A stretch of DNA of 64,000 nucleotides from Hymenobacter setariae (GTDB lineage: Bacteria > Bacteroidota > Bacteroidia > Cytophagales > Hymenobacteraceae): the NCBI RefSeq assembly GCF_007713685.1, contig NZ_VMRJ01000005.1, forward strand, positions 62,001 through 126,000, given 5' to 3'. Under the pieces are notes generated by a model that searched no databases, was not told the DNA's origin, and saw only the letters and a program-made list of their open reading frames with translations. Numbering within the stretch: position 1 is the stretch's first letter; each line of letters begins with the position of its first letter. The position numbers and the translations under genes are program-made. Shown in pieces: positions 42,213-50,412 of the stretch.

Positions 42213-44522
42213 ATGTATACCCTTAACGAGCTGAAGGACCGGCTGCTGTCCGACCTCAAGGAAATTGCTGAGCAACTACACGTTGGCAATTTCAAACGCC
42301 TGAGCAAACAGGATTTGATTTACAAAATCCTCGACCAGCAAGCCATTCTGCCGGCCGACCAGCTGCCTAGCAAAAAGCCCGCTACTGCGGCCCCAGCCGA
42401 GGCCCCTGCTGCCGCTGCGGCTCCTGAAGCAGTAGTAGAGGCAGCGGCCCCAGCCCCGGCCGCTGCCCCCGCTAGGGGTGCGCGCGGGGGTAGCGGCCGC
42501 CGCCGCCCCGCTGCGGCGCCGGTGGCCGAGCAGCCTTTTTCCGATGTAGCCGCTGCGGCCCCCGCCGTGGCAGCGCCCGCAGCCACAGTTGAAGCACCTG
42601 AGGTGCCGGCGGCAGTGGTCGAAGCCCCCGCCGCTGTGGCAGCAGAGCCCGTGGCACCAGCGCCAGCTTATGAAGAAGTAGCTGAGGCTCCGCAGCCTAC
42701 ACGCCTCGACGTAGTGGAGGCCGATGAGCAAAATGTAGCTAATGTGTCGGTAGCCGCTGAGGAGGCTACCGTGCCCCCCACCGAAACTAACCCCACTGCC
42801 GAAACGCACTCGGCCGACTCTACGGCCCAGCCTCGCCACCGCCGCGAGCGCGTAGACCGCGCCGGCCGGCCCTTGCCCCGCCGCGAAGACCGCCCTGCCA
42901 CGGCTGCTGTAGCAGCCACTGAAGAGGCTACTACCCCTGAAGTAGCTGCCACCGAGGCAGTAGCTGAGCAGGCTGCCCCCGACGCATATGCTGACCGCCG
43001 CGAAAGCCGCGAGCAGCGCTTCGACCGTGAAAACCGGGATGGCCGCGAGCCTCGCGAAAACCGCGACCGTACCAACGGCCAGCCCCGCAATGACTTCCGC
43101 GAAAACCGCGAGCCCCGCGAAAACGGCCAGTCGCGCTTCTCTAATGACCAGCCCCGCGAGGCGCGCCCCATCAACGGCGCCGGTGCTACCGACCAGCCCC
43201 GCCTGAGCCGCGAGGAGCGCTATGCCCAGCGGGAAGCCCAGCGCCAGCAGCGCCGCGAAGAGCGCCAGCGCCTAGGCACCGAAGGCCAGCCTGCTGGTGA
43301 GCAAGGTGCAGCGAGTCAAGTACCTAGCGCTAATGGCCAAAACGGCCAGACCGCTGAAGGCCAGCGCCCGCAGCAAGCACCGCGCCCGCCCCGCGCCCCC
43401 GAGCTCGACCTGACGGTGCCCGGCTCGGGCACCCTAGAGCTGATGCCGGATGGTGGCTACGGCTTCCTGCGCTCGCCTTATTACAACTACCTGACCTCGC
43501 CCGACGACATCTACGTGTCGCCGCAGCAGGTGCGGCAGTATGGGCTGAAAGCCGGTGATACAGTGCAGTGCACCATGCGCCCGCCCCGTGAAAATGAGAA
43601 ATATTTTGCTCTCGTTGGGGTGGATAGCATCAATGGCCGCACTGTAGAAGAAGTACGCGACCGGGTGCCCTTCAACCACTTAACGCCGCTGTTTGCCGAT
43701 GAGAAGTTGAAGCTCAGCACCAAGCCCACCCAGGTGAGCACCCGCGTGCTCGACCTGTTTGCGCCCATCGGCAAAGGCCAGCGTGGCCTCATCGTGGCCC
43801 AGCCCAAGACTGGTAAAACGGTATTGCTGCAGGAAATTGCTAACTCGATTTCGGAGAACCACCCTGAGGTATACCTGCTCATCCTGCTCATCGACGAGCG
43901 CCCGGAAGAAGTAACTGACATGGCCCGCTCGGTGAAAGCCGAGGTGCTCAGCTCGACCTTCGATGAAACGGCCGACCGCCACGTCAAAATTGCGGAGTTG
44001 GCGCTTGACAAAGCGCGCCGCCTGGTAGAGTGCGGCCATGACGTAGTGATTCTGCTAGATTCCATCACGCGCCTGGCCCGGGCCTACAACACGGTGCAGC
44101 CCAGCAGCTCGCGTATTCTGTCGGGTGGTATCGACGCTGGCGCTCTACAGAAGCCTAAGCGCTTCTTCGGCGCGGCGCGTAACATCGAAGGCCCTGGCTC
44201 TTTGACGATTATTGCCACGGCGCTTATTGAAACCGGCTCGAAGATGGACGAAGTTATCTTCGAAGAATTCAAAGGCACCGGTAACATGGAACTTCAGCTT
44301 GACCGCAAGCTGGCCAACAAGCGTGTGTTCCCGGCCATCGACATTCCGGCTTCCGGCACCCGCCGCGAAGACCTGCTAATAAGCCGCGACGAGCTAAGCC
44401 GCGTGTGGGTTCTCCGCAAATTCATGACCGACATGAGCGCTACCGAAGCCATGGAGTTCTTGAAGGACCGCATGAAAGGTACCAAGGATAACGAAGAGTT
44501 CTTGCTGGCTATGAACGGCTAA
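42213..44522 (+). CDS. rho: Transcription termination factor Rho with long N-terminal insertion
   Basis: RNA-dependent ATPase/translocase that ends transcription. The start is ATG 42213 (MYTLNELKDRLLSDLKEIAEQL), the usual Rho N-terminal helical domain (1-46). Residues 50-400 are an extra, disordered region: first Ala/Pro/Glu-rich, then from about 206 rich in Arg, Glu, Asn and Gln (RHRRERVDRAGRPLPRRED). The RNA-binding fold starts near 403 (GTLELMPDGGYGFLRSPYYN). Walker A is QPKTGKT (about 530-536), Walker B LLILLIDERPEEV (about 555). At 769 residues it is about 350 longer than the E. coli protein. Such insertions are known in Bacteroidota and may aid RNA binding or condensate formation. Confidence 0.95.
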   Translation: MYTLNELKDRLLSDLKEIAEQLHVGNFKRLSKQDLIYKILDQQAILPADQLPSKKPATAAPAEAPAAAAAPEAVVEAAAPAPAAAPARGARGGSGRRRPAAAPVAEQPFSDVAAAAPAVAAPAATVEAPEVPAAVVEAPAAVAAEPVAPAPAYEEVAEAPQPTRLDVVEADEQNVANVSVAAEEATVPPTETNPTAETHSADSTAQPRHRRERVDRAGRPLPRREDRPATAAVAATEEATTPEVAATEAVAEQAAPDAYADRRESREQRFDRENRDGREPRENRDRTNGQPRNDFRENREPRENGQSRFSNDQPREARPINGAGATDQPRLSREERYAQREAQRQQRREERQRLGTEGQPAGEQGAASQVPSANGQNGQTAEGQRPQQAPRPPRAPELDLTVPGSGTLELMPDGGYGFLRSPYYNYLTSPDDIYVSPQQVRQYGLKAGDTVQCTMRPPRENEKYFALVGVDSINGRTVEEVRDRVPFNHLTPLFADEKLKLSTKPTQVSTRVLDLFAPIGKGQRGLIVAQPKTGKTVLLQEIANSISENHPEVYLLILLIDERPEEVTDMARSVKAEVLSSTFDETADRHVKIAELALDKARRLVECGHDVVILLDSITRLARAYNTVQPSSSRILSGGIDAGALQKPKRFFGAARNIEGPGSLTIIATALIETGSKMDEVIFEEFKGTGNMELQLDRKLANKRVFPAIDIPASGTRREDLLISRDELSRVWVLRKFMTDMSATEAMEFLKDRMKGTKDNEEFLLAMNG

Positions 44523-44543
44523 GTCTTTTGATTAGTGACCCTA

Positions 44544-44594
44544 AGACGGGCGGTAAGTTGGCTTTTACGCCGCTTGCCGCCCGTCTCGGTTTTA
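44544..44594 (+). terminator. Terminator of rho
   Basis: AGACGGGCGGTAAG (44544-44557) pairs with CTTGCCGCCCGTCT (44573-44586) with one G-U pair, followed by CGGTTTT. It lies 22 bases after the rho stop. Confidence 0.75.
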
Positions 44595-44661
44595 TGGGTC
44601 ATATATGCCTTGCTATCTACATTTGCCAAGTTGACAGAGATTTAATTCGCTCCGAGAGAAG

Positions 44662-45156
44662 ATGTTTACTAGGTTGTTAGTGAATGCATTATTGTTGTTT
44701 GCCCCTTACCTAGTGATTGGTCAAACTACCTTGCCGTGTCAAATTTTTACTGATGCAGCGGCCTCCGAAGCGTGGATTACGAAAACCCAGCAATTGCCAC
44801 TGCGGCAGCAGGTATTGGCCTTACGTCAGCGCGTGGCCTGCGATACCGCCATTCGTGATATCAGTTTTGAGCCCCAAGTATGCTTGATGGGCGTTTCGCC
44901 CGCTGGCCGGCGGGCGTATGCAGCGGCTCAGCACAAGCGTGACTCGGCCGATACACGGGCTAAGGGCTTTTCACTGCTGTATATAGTAAATGGCCAGTTC
45001 TTTACAAAAGACTTAGCAGGAGTGACTGCTTTTCAGAAGCTTGTAACAATTCAAGCAGTGCGCAAAATAGAGTTTTTGCAGGGTGTTGGAGCAGCGGTAA
45101 TTTATGGTAGCCGAGGTGCAAGCGGGGTAGTAGTGATAACCACTAAACAGCCCTAG
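44662..45156 (+). CDS. Small secreted protein with TonB-plug-like C-terminus
   Basis: A 164-residue protein with signal peptide (MFTRLLVNALLLFAPYLVIG, cleavage near QTT). The mature part has three cysteines (TLPCQIF, ACDT, VCLMG). The last 30 residues, KIEFLQGVGAAVIYGSRGAS then GVVVITTKQP, match the end of the plug domain of SusC/RagA-type TonB-dependent transporters, and LLYIVNGQFF resembles the strand before it. There is no beta-barrel in any frame downstream. It is followed by a diverged paralog at 45427. It may be a free plug-like domain in the periplasm; role unknown. Confidence 0.7.
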   Translation: MFTRLLVNALLLFAPYLVIGQTTLPCQIFTDAAASEAWITKTQQLPLRQQVLALRQRVACDTAIRDISFEPQVCLMGVSPAGRRAYAAAQHKRDSADTRAKGFSLLYIVNGQFFTKDLAGVTAFQKLVTIQAVRKIEFLQGVGAAVIYGSRGASGVVVITTKQP

Positions 45157-45426
45157 GCAGCAGGAGTATAGCGATAAAAGCTCGGGTGTAGCGACGACAC
45201 AATATTCATGCTCATGGCCCCCTGCCGATTATTAGTCCTCTGACCTGCAATCGTTGTTTTCGCTTGCTGTCGCGCACGCCGGAGGCCTGATGATAGTCAG
45301 CACAGGGCCCAGCCCCGCGCTATTAGTGCTAACTCAGCTTCTTAGGGCAAGGTATAAGGTCGAACAGCATTTTATTGATGAATTTTGGGCGAGCCCGTGC
45401 CTCATTCTACGGGAAGCACGATAGCT

Positions 45427-45891
45427 ATGAAGCTGCTCTTGTTAGCCTATAGTCTCCTAGGTCCGCCATGCAAGGTTTATACGACGGTAGCAGCCTCCGA
45501 TGCCTGGATAGTAGCCACGCAGCAGCTATCACTGAAGAAGCAGGTAGCAGCAGTGCGCCAGCGCCTGGCCTGCGATGCTCGCGTGCGAGGCCCAGTGCCA
45601 GCCGCCGCGGTGTGCGTACCTTGTCTTACAGCAGAAGGGCAGCGAGCCTTTCGGGCCGCGCAGGAAAAGCAGCGTCAAGCTGAAGCCAACGACCCCCGGC
45701 CCGTTGGAGTAGTACTGCTGTATATGATTGATGGGCAGGTAGTGGTACCTGCTGACACACTGCGGTGGCAGCCACTGGTGGCGCGGCGGCAGATAAAAGA
45801 AGTTTCTTTGCTAGCCAGTGAAAAAGCCGTTGCTATTGGTGGTGCCCGGGCGCAAAACGGCATGGTCTTCATCACGACCCGGCAGCCCTAG
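45427..45891 (+). CDS. Small secreted protein, paralog of the preceding plug-like protein
   Basis: ATG 45427 (MKLLLLAYSLLGPP) is preferred because it begins with a hydrophobic, though short, signal-like segment. The 154 residues align along their length with the upstream protein: CKVYTTVAASDAWIVATQQL against CQIFTDAAASEAWITKTQQL, RQRLACDARVR against RQRVACDTAIR, VVLLYMIDGQV against FSLLYIVNGQF, and AQNGMVFITTRQP against ASGVVVITTKQP. The canonical plug GSRGA is changed to GGARA. The two genes are 270 bases apart on the same strand and look like a tandem duplication. Confidence 0.65.
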   Translation: MKLLLLAYSLLGPPCKVYTTVAASDAWIVATQQLSLKKQVAAVRQRLACDARVRGPVPAAAVCVPCLTAEGQRAFRAAQEKQRQAEANDPRPVGVVLLYMIDGQVVVPADTLRWQPLVARRQIKEVSLLASEKAVAIGGARAQNGMVFITTRQP

Positions 45892-45895
45892 GTAG

Positions 45896-46819
45896 CTACA
45901 GCGCCAAAAGCAGCATGGCGATGAAAGCGGCGCTCAAGCACAGCGACGACACAATGTTCATGCGCATGGTCCACTCAAAATTGGCGTGCGCGGGGTCGTG
46001 CCACGCCAGCCAGGTCCAGCGCGCGAACAGTGCCACTACTGGCCCCGTGGCGAGTAGAAAAATCAGAATATTACGCGCTTCGCCCCGCAGCCAATAGGCT
46101 AGGCTCATAGCCGCGGCGCCCACCAGCAGCCCACCTGCCGCAAAAACTAACGTGCCCCGGATGCCCAACCGTAGGCTGAGCGTGCGGTCGCCGCGGCGTG
46201 CATCTTCTTGATGCTGATATATTTGAGTGAGAGGGTAGGAGCCACACAGGAACAAGGTGCTCACGAGAGCCAACAGTAGGTTGGTAGGTTCGGTAAGTTG
46301 AGGTGTTGTGGTGCCCACCCCGATTTGGGTCATCAAAAAGGTAAAAGCGCCCTGAAACACGACTACCACCACCGTGCTTACCAAGGGGTATTTTTTGAGG
46401 CGAATGCCCTCGTAGCTGTAGGCTTTAGAAACCAGCAGGTATACCAGCACCAGCGCCGCAAAGGGCCAGTTCAGTAGCAGCGAGCAACCTAGGGCCAACG
46501 CATCGAATAGCCAGACGAGGTGCAGCAGTTCGGGGGTGACTTTAGGTGGGGTCTTTAGCCCGCCAATGCTACCCTCATCTTTGTCATAGAAGGAATTATA
46601 GCCGTTAGATGCGGGGTACACCAGTAAGTGTAGAATGCCAAACACCGCCGCCGCCCGCCCCCAGCCAAACGGCATACGCAACGCGCTGAGCCCGAACCAG
46701 AAGATGGGCATCAGGAACAGCGAAAAGGGAATGCGCAGCAGCCGCAGCGCCCGGAGGTAATGGCTAAGGAGCAAGGGGCAAGAAGCAAGTAGCCGGCAAA
46801 TGTGCAACCTAGGGCCCAA
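45896..46819 (-). CDS. UbiA-family prenyltransferase
   Basis: An integral membrane enzyme of about 307 residues with eight or nine hydrophobic segments. The first Asp-rich motif is NGYNSFYDKDEG (NxxxDxxxD type), and YSYEGIRLKKYP corresponds to the second acidic/polar loop region before the next helix; the UbiA family transfers prenyl chains to aromatic or other acceptors. The start is uncertain: the frame opens at TTG 46819 and the first in-frame ATG (46711) would remove part of the first helix. It lies 9 bases after the methyltransferase gene on the same strand, so the two probably modify one small molecule. Confidence 0.82.
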   Translation of the reverse strand: MGPRLHICRLLASCPLLLSHYLRALRLLRIPFSLFLMPIFWFGLSALRMPFGWGRAAAVFGILHLLVYPASNGYNSFYDKDEGSIGGLKTPPKVTPELLHLVWLFDALALGCSLLLNWPFAALVLVYLLVSKAYSYEGIRLKKYPLVSTVVVVVFQGAFTFLMTQIGVGTTTPQLTEPTNLLLALVSTLFLCGSYPLTQIYQHQEDARRGDRTLSLRLGIRGTLVFAAGGLLVGAAAMSLAYWLRGEARNILIFLLATGPVVALFARWTWLAWHDPAHANFEWTMRMNIVSSLCLSAAFIAMLLLAL

Positions 46820-46828
46820 ACCCAGGGC

Positions 46829-47626
46829 TTAGCTGCCGTTTGGGGTGCCGATGAGGTACGTGACGCGTGGGCCCCACCAATGGCGCAACTGCCCGGCTTG
46901 CCACTGGTAGCGCCCGGCGGGGTCGGCACGCTGGGCCAGTATCTGCAATTGGGCCGGCGGATACATCCTGAAAATAGACACGACCCCGTCCCAGATAGTA
47001 GTAAGCGGAATGAGCGGCACTAAGTATGTGAAAAACAACCTACTCCAGCGGAAAGGCCGAAAAAAAGGCGTGAGCAGCAGCTGCGCCACCGGCAGCACCG
47101 TGAGCGCCAGCCCGATTTCGAGCCAACTTTTGCCAGCCCCTTCAAACACGCCAATGCCTGCCCCGCGGACCACAGCATCGCGTAGCAACGCCTCAGCCTG
47201 CGGCGGCGCAAAGTGGTGGAAGGCTGAGAAAATAACTCGGAAGCCCGGCAGGTCGGCCGGCACGCGCAGCGCATCGATGGGGGCGGCGTGGCCCTGGATG
47301 GCGCCGTTGGTGCGGCGCGCCACATCGGCCCAGGCGGCGGGCTGGGGGTAGAGGTCGGTGAGCAGTAGCCCTAGGTGGGGGGGCGCGGTTGGCTGTTGGC
47401 GCAGGGCCACCAGCACGGTTTCGGTGCCGCCGCCTGCACCCGCGCCTAGCTCCAGCAGCTGGCTCTGCTGGGTGCGGTGCAGGGCAGTGGCCAGCAGTGG
47501 TGCTACTGGACGGTAGATGCCCAGGCTCGAAATCATGAAGCGGAGGTAGTCCATTTGCCCCGCGCGCAGCACGGCCGGAAACCACGGCTGGTCTTCAAAC
47601 TCGAACAGGTGCAGGCGAAACTTCAC
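46829..47626 (-). CDS. Class I SAM-dependent methyltransferase-like protein
   Basis: A 265-residue protein, start GTG 47626. LLELGAGAGGGTETVL near residues 57-72 is the SAM-binding glycine loop of class I methyltransferases, LLLTDLYPQP is the acidic second strand, and FRVIFSAFHHF is the motif before the acceptor site. The C-terminal half is unusual: it has a hydrophobic stretch (IGLALTVLPVAQLLLTPFF) that may sit on the membrane. It is the first gene of a two-gene unit with the UbiA-type prenyltransferase, suggesting methylation of a prenylated lipid, which is inference. Confidence 0.75.
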   Translation of the reverse strand: MKFRLHLFEFEDQPWFPAVLRAGQMDYLRFMISSLGIYRPVAPLLATALHRTQQSQLLELGAGAGGGTETVLVALRQQPTAPPHLGLLLTDLYPQPAAWADVARRTNGAIQGHAAPIDALRVPADLPGFRVIFSAFHHFAPPQAEALLRDAVVRGAGIGVFEGAGKSWLEIGLALTVLPVAQLLLTPFFRPFRWSRLFFTYLVPLIPLTTIWDGVVSIFRMYPPAQLQILAQRADPAGRYQWQAGQLRHWWGPRVTYLIGTPNGS

Positions 47627-47677
47627 AAGTAGCCCTTACGGCAAATGGCGCATTGAGTAGATAGGGACATAAAAAGG

Positions 47678-47762
47678 ACTGTCAGGCTGAGCTCGCGAAG
47701 CATCTTCTCACGCTAGGTTTTTCTAGACGTGATAGGATGCTTCGCAAGCTCAGCCTGACAGT
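47678..47762. repeat. REP-like palindrome B
   Basis: Two 35-base arms (47678-47712 and 47728-47762) differ at three positions. The arm contains GTCAGGCTGAGC and GCGAAGCATC, linking it to palindromes A, C and D. It lies between the starts and ends of two minus-strand genes. Confidence 0.8.
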
Positions 47763-47787
47763 TTTATAGGTGCGTCAGACGCAAATA

Positions 47788-48555
47788 TTACTTGCCACCG
47801 ATGCCAAACACTTTCTTCAGCAGCGAAGTAGTACGGGCCACGGGGTTTTCTCGAATATCGGCCTCTTCCTGCGCGATGAGCGTGAACAAACCGTCGATGG
47901 CCTTGCCGGTGGCGTACTGGTTGAGGTCGGTTTGCACGGGAGTTACCAGCGGCAGTTTGTTGTAGGTGGTTGTCAGCGAGGTATAGTACTTGGTGGCGTC
48001 TACTTTGCCGAGGCTCTGCTCCATGATGGGCATAAAGGCCGTGGTAAGTTGCGAGGTGGTAGTGCGCTTGAGGTACTGAGTGGCCGCGTCCTTCTGGCCC
48101 GTCAAGATATTCCACACGTCGGTGAAGGTTAGCTGCTTAATAGCGTTGAGGAAGATGGGCTTGGCACTTTTGGCCGCGTCTTCGGCGCCGCGGTTCAGCG
48201 ACAACTCAAACTTATCGACTTGGCTACCTAGGCCGATTTTGCGCAGGGTGGTGGCCATACGCTGTGCATCGGGCGGGAAGGGAATGCGGATAAGCTTATT
48301 TAAATAAAAGCCATCGGTGGCCGAGGCCTGGTCTGAGCCTTTCGAAATACCTTGAATAAGCGCCTCCTTCAGGCCATTAGCGGCTTCCGTATTGGTAAGG
48401 CCTGCTACGCCAGTCGAGGAAGAAGTAGTTGTAGTCGTCGTCTTTTTGGTGGGCAGTTTCAGGCCGCCTAGGCTGCTAGGAAAGCTAATCTGGGCATGCG
48501 CCGTGAGCGTGAAACTAGTTAAGGCAACAGTAGCTAAGAGCAGACGATTTTTCAT
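47788..48555 (-). CDS. DUF4197 protein, secreted
   Basis: A 255-residue protein with signal peptide (MKNRLLLATVALTSFTLTAHA). After a Thr/Ser-rich linker (about residues 37-48), residues 50-250 match DUF4197: GLKEALIQGISKGSDQAS, FYLNKLIRIPFPPDAQ and the C-terminal ATGKAIDGLFTLIAQEEADIR with NPVARTTSLLKKVFG. The domain is mostly helical and its role is unknown; members are exported proteins common in Bacteroidota and Proteobacteria. It stands alone, downstream of a small membrane-protein gene and upstream of palindrome B. Confidence 0.88.
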   Translation of the reverse strand: MKNRLLLATVALTSFTLTAHAQISFPSSLGGLKLPTKKTTTTTTSSSTGVAGLTNTEAANGLKEALIQGISKGSDQASATDGFYLNKLIRIPFPPDAQRMATTLRKIGLGSQVDKFELSLNRGAEDAAKSAKPIFLNAIKQLTFTDVWNILTGQKDAATQYLKRTTTSQLTTAFMPIMEQSLGKVDATKYYTSLTTTYNKLPLVTPVQTDLNQYATGKAIDGLFTLIAQEEADIRENPVARTTSLLKKVFGIGGK

Positions 48556-48708
48556 AATGGAATGGAAAATGGGAGCGGGCTAAGAACAGAAATGATGCAG
48601 AACAGCTCGTAAGGCAACTGTTGGGCTTCCGCAAAAGTTGCCCGCGCTGCAATAGCCAAAAGACGTACCAGTTTGCGATTCTGCCCGCCCGCACTCGGCT
48701 AACGCCCG

Positions 48709-49203
48709 TTATTCAACGACAATCGAGGGTTGCGCATGCTGCCGTAGTACCCGTTGGGTAGCCCACAGCGCCGCAAGCAGCCAGGGCAGGCTAAAGCCCG
48801 TGCAGATACTCCAAAGCGGCTTAAACTCTACTCTTATTATCCAGCCTCCTAGGAGTGCAGCCACCACTACGGTAGCTTCAAAAAGAAGCAGGGTGCCCGC
48901 CATCGCCAAGGCAATGCCCCCGCGCCTAGGTAGGGTTTGGTGAAAGAGCCAGCGCATGGGGGCCAGCCGCAGCCAGCCAACCAGTAGGGCTGGCAATGCT
49001 CCGGTTCCAAGCAAGGCGAGGGTCAGGCCAAGCATTTCAAGCCCAATTTTTGCGATAAGTGAAGCACCTTCTGGCCAGTTATCGGTCCAAGGATGGTGCA
49101 TCAGCAGCGCATACGCTAAAGCCACCGCTGGTGTCAGTACCATTCCCCCAAGAAAGGTTAGCCTGAATTGTTGATGGGCAAGGGCCTTAGTTGTGTAAAG
49201 CAT
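48709..49203 (-). CDS. Membrane protein of unknown function
   Basis: A 164-residue protein; ATG 49203 (MLYTTKALAHQQFRL) is chosen over the longer frame. Four hydrophobic segments are visible (about residues 17-36, 50-76, 95-118 and 130-150). No domain was recognised. Its start is 84 bases from the divergent start of the membrane protein at 49288, so both share a short promoter region that includes the CTTTG-N5-CAAAG motif. It may belong to the same regulated set, though the motif is placed next to the plus-strand gene. Confidence 0.6.
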   Translation of the reverse strand: MLYTTKALAHQQFRLTFLGGMVLTPAVALAYALLMHHPWTDNWPEGASLIAKIGLEMLGLTLALLGTGALPALLVGWLRLAPMRWLFHQTLPRRGGIALAMAGTLLLFEATVVVAALLGGWIIRVEFKPLWSICTGFSLPWLLAALWATQRVLRQHAQPSIVVE

Positions 49204-49253
49204 GGCTTTTAGAATATTATCGAAAATAATGCTGCGACATATCTTTTCTGTAT

Positions 49254-49276
49254 TAGCTTTGCAGTACAAAGTACTT
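49254..49276 (+). promoter_or_regulatory. Promoter and candidate operator before the membrane protein/HTH_34 operon
   Basis: TAGCTTTG (49254-49261) fits TAnnTTTG. Overlapping it is a dyad CTTTG-CAGTA-CAAAG (49257-49271) followed by TACTT. The same arrangement, CTTTG-AAATA-CAAAG-TTCTT, stands before the gene at 50413. A repressor bound here would block the -7 element. Confidence 0.6.
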
Positions 49277-49287
49277 CACCGCCTCGC

Positions 49288-49971
49288 ATGAAGCCCGCCA
49301 CTCAGGACCCGCTCGCCCAGCTTACCGAAATCCGCGCCATTATGGAGCGCAGCTCGCGCTTCATCTCGCTCAGCGGGCTGAGTGGGGTAGGGGCTGGCGT
49401 GGTGGCGCTAGTAGGCACGGTGGTGGCGCACTACTACCTGCTGCAAGAGTATGGCAGCGCGCAGTACGGCGCGCAGGGCTACCTGCGGCTGTTCCAGACT
49501 TCATTGGGCGAGCGGATGGAGGCGCTGCCTTTTCTCCTAGGTCTGGCTTTAGCCATGATAGCGGCAGCTCTGCTGGTAGCGGCGTTCTTTACGCTGCGTC
49601 GCACCCGGCGCGATGGCCTGCGCTCACTGTGGACAGCCCCAGCCCGGCGCTTGGCTGCCGCGCTGTTTATTCCGCTGGCGGTGGGCGGGCTCTTTTGCCT
49701 TAAACTATTCTTGAGCGGCGCGCCCGAGCTGGTGGTGCCGGGCCTGTTGGTGTTCTACGGCATCGCCCTGCTCAATGGCAGCAAGTACACGCTGGAAGAA
49801 ATAAAGTACCTAGGGCTAACCCAAATGGCCCTCGGGCTGCTGGGGCTGCTGATGCCGGGCTATGGGCTGCTGCTCTTTGGAGTGGGCTTCGGGCTGGGGC
49901 ACATTGGCTACGGCCTGCTGATGTATAACCGCTACGAGCGCCCCGCCGCGGGCTCCCGTAGCCAGGCGTAA
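49288..49971 (+). CDS. Membrane protein of a HTH_34-linked operon
   Basis: A 227-residue protein with an N-terminal soluble helix (DPLAQLTEIRAIMERSSRF) and about six hydrophobic segments. No catalytic motif is seen. The HTH_34-type regulator gene begins 12 bases after its stop, so the two form an operon. A start helix with LTEIRAIMERSSRFISLSGLSG is familiar from Bacteroidota membrane proteins encoded next to such regulators, but I know no function. A dyad motif covering the promoter is shared with the gene after the regulator. Confidence 0.7.
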   Translation: MKPATQDPLAQLTEIRAIMERSSRFISLSGLSGVGAGVVALVGTVVAHYYLLQEYGSAQYGAQGYLRLFQTSLGERMEALPFLLGLALAMIAAALLVAAFFTLRRTRRDGLRSLWTAPARRLAAALFIPLAVGGLFCLKLFLSGAPELVVPGLLVFYGIALLNGSKYTLEEIKYLGLTQMALGLLGLLMPGYGLLLFGVGFGLGHIGYGLLMYNRYERPAAGSRSQA

Positions 49972-49983
49972 CTTTGCGAGCCC

Positions 49984-50277
49984 GTGAAATATGCCATCCA
50001 CACGCTTAATAAAGCCTTCGACCACCGCGTGCGGCTCGGCGTAATGGCCGTGCTGTTGGCAAACGAGTCGGTGAGTTTCAACGACCTGAAAGAAAGTCTC
50101 GACCTCACTGATGGTAATCTGGCCTCGCACGTGGCCGCGCTCGAGAAAGCAGGCTACGTATTGGTAAACAAGCAGTTTATTGGCAAAAAGCCGAATACAA
50201 CCTATAACGCCACGGCCGAAGGTAAAACCGCATTCCAAGAGCACCTAGCGGCGCTCGAGAAGCTACTGCGAGGCTAA
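49984..50277 (+). CDS. Winged-helix transcriptional regulator (HTH_34 type)
   Basis: A 97-residue one-domain DNA-binding protein; start GTG 49984. AFDHRVRLGVMAVLLANESV leads into the helix-turn-helix SFNDLKESLDLTDGNLASHVAALEKAGYV, then the wing NKQFIGKKPNTTYNATAEGK. This is the MarR/ArsR-related HTH_34 family, small dimeric regulators usually encoded with membrane proteins. It lacks any ligand domain or cysteine sensor. It lies between two membrane-protein genes whose promoters carry the same CTTTG-N5-CAAAG dyad, so it probably represses both, including its own operon. Confidence 0.88.
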   Translation: MKYAIHTLNKAFDHRVRLGVMAVLLANESVSFNDLKESLDLTDGNLASHVAALEKAGYVLVNKQFIGKKPNTTYNATAEGKTAFQEHLAALEKLLRG

Positions 50278-50311
50278 TCAATACCTAAATAGACGCAAGA
50301 GTTACGTCCAT

Positions 50312-50329
50312 CATGCTGTGCACAGCATG
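50312..50329. repeat. Perfect 18-base palindrome after the regulator gene
   Basis: CATGCTGTGCACAGCATG is fully self-complementary, and CCATC/GATGG flanks extend the pairing with a small interruption. It lies 34 bases after the regulator's stop, just before a terminator-like hairpin. Confidence 0.7.
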
Positions 50330-50353
50330 GCGGATGGGCTAAAAAATAGCGTA

Positions 50354-50377
50354 GCCGACTTGAATCGGCCTTTTTTT
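50354..50377 (+). terminator. Terminator of the regulator operon
   Basis: GCCGA (50354-50358) pairs with TCGGC (50365-50369), followed by CTTTTTTT. The stem is short but the T-run is clear. Confidence 0.6.
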
Positions 50378-50387
50378 GATACTACGG

Positions 50388-50407
50388 CTTTGAAATACAA
50401 AGTTCTT
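50388..50407 (+). promoter_or_regulatory. Second copy of the candidate operator
   Basis: CTTTG-AAATA-CAAAG followed by TTCTT, ending 5 bases before the ATG at 50413. It matches the site at 49257 in both half-sites and in most of the flank. Confidence 0.6.
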
Positions 50408-50412
50408 TAAAA

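Noticed and set aside
42276..42839. 187-codon antisense frame over the Rho insertion
   Set aside because: Gly/Arg/Cys-rich complement of the Ala/Pro-rich repeats; no support as a gene.
50312..50329. The 18-base palindrome after the regulator gene as a third operator
   Set aside because: Its sequence has no similarity to the CTTTG-N5-CAAAG motif and it sits at the end of the operon next to a terminator, so a structural role is more likely.
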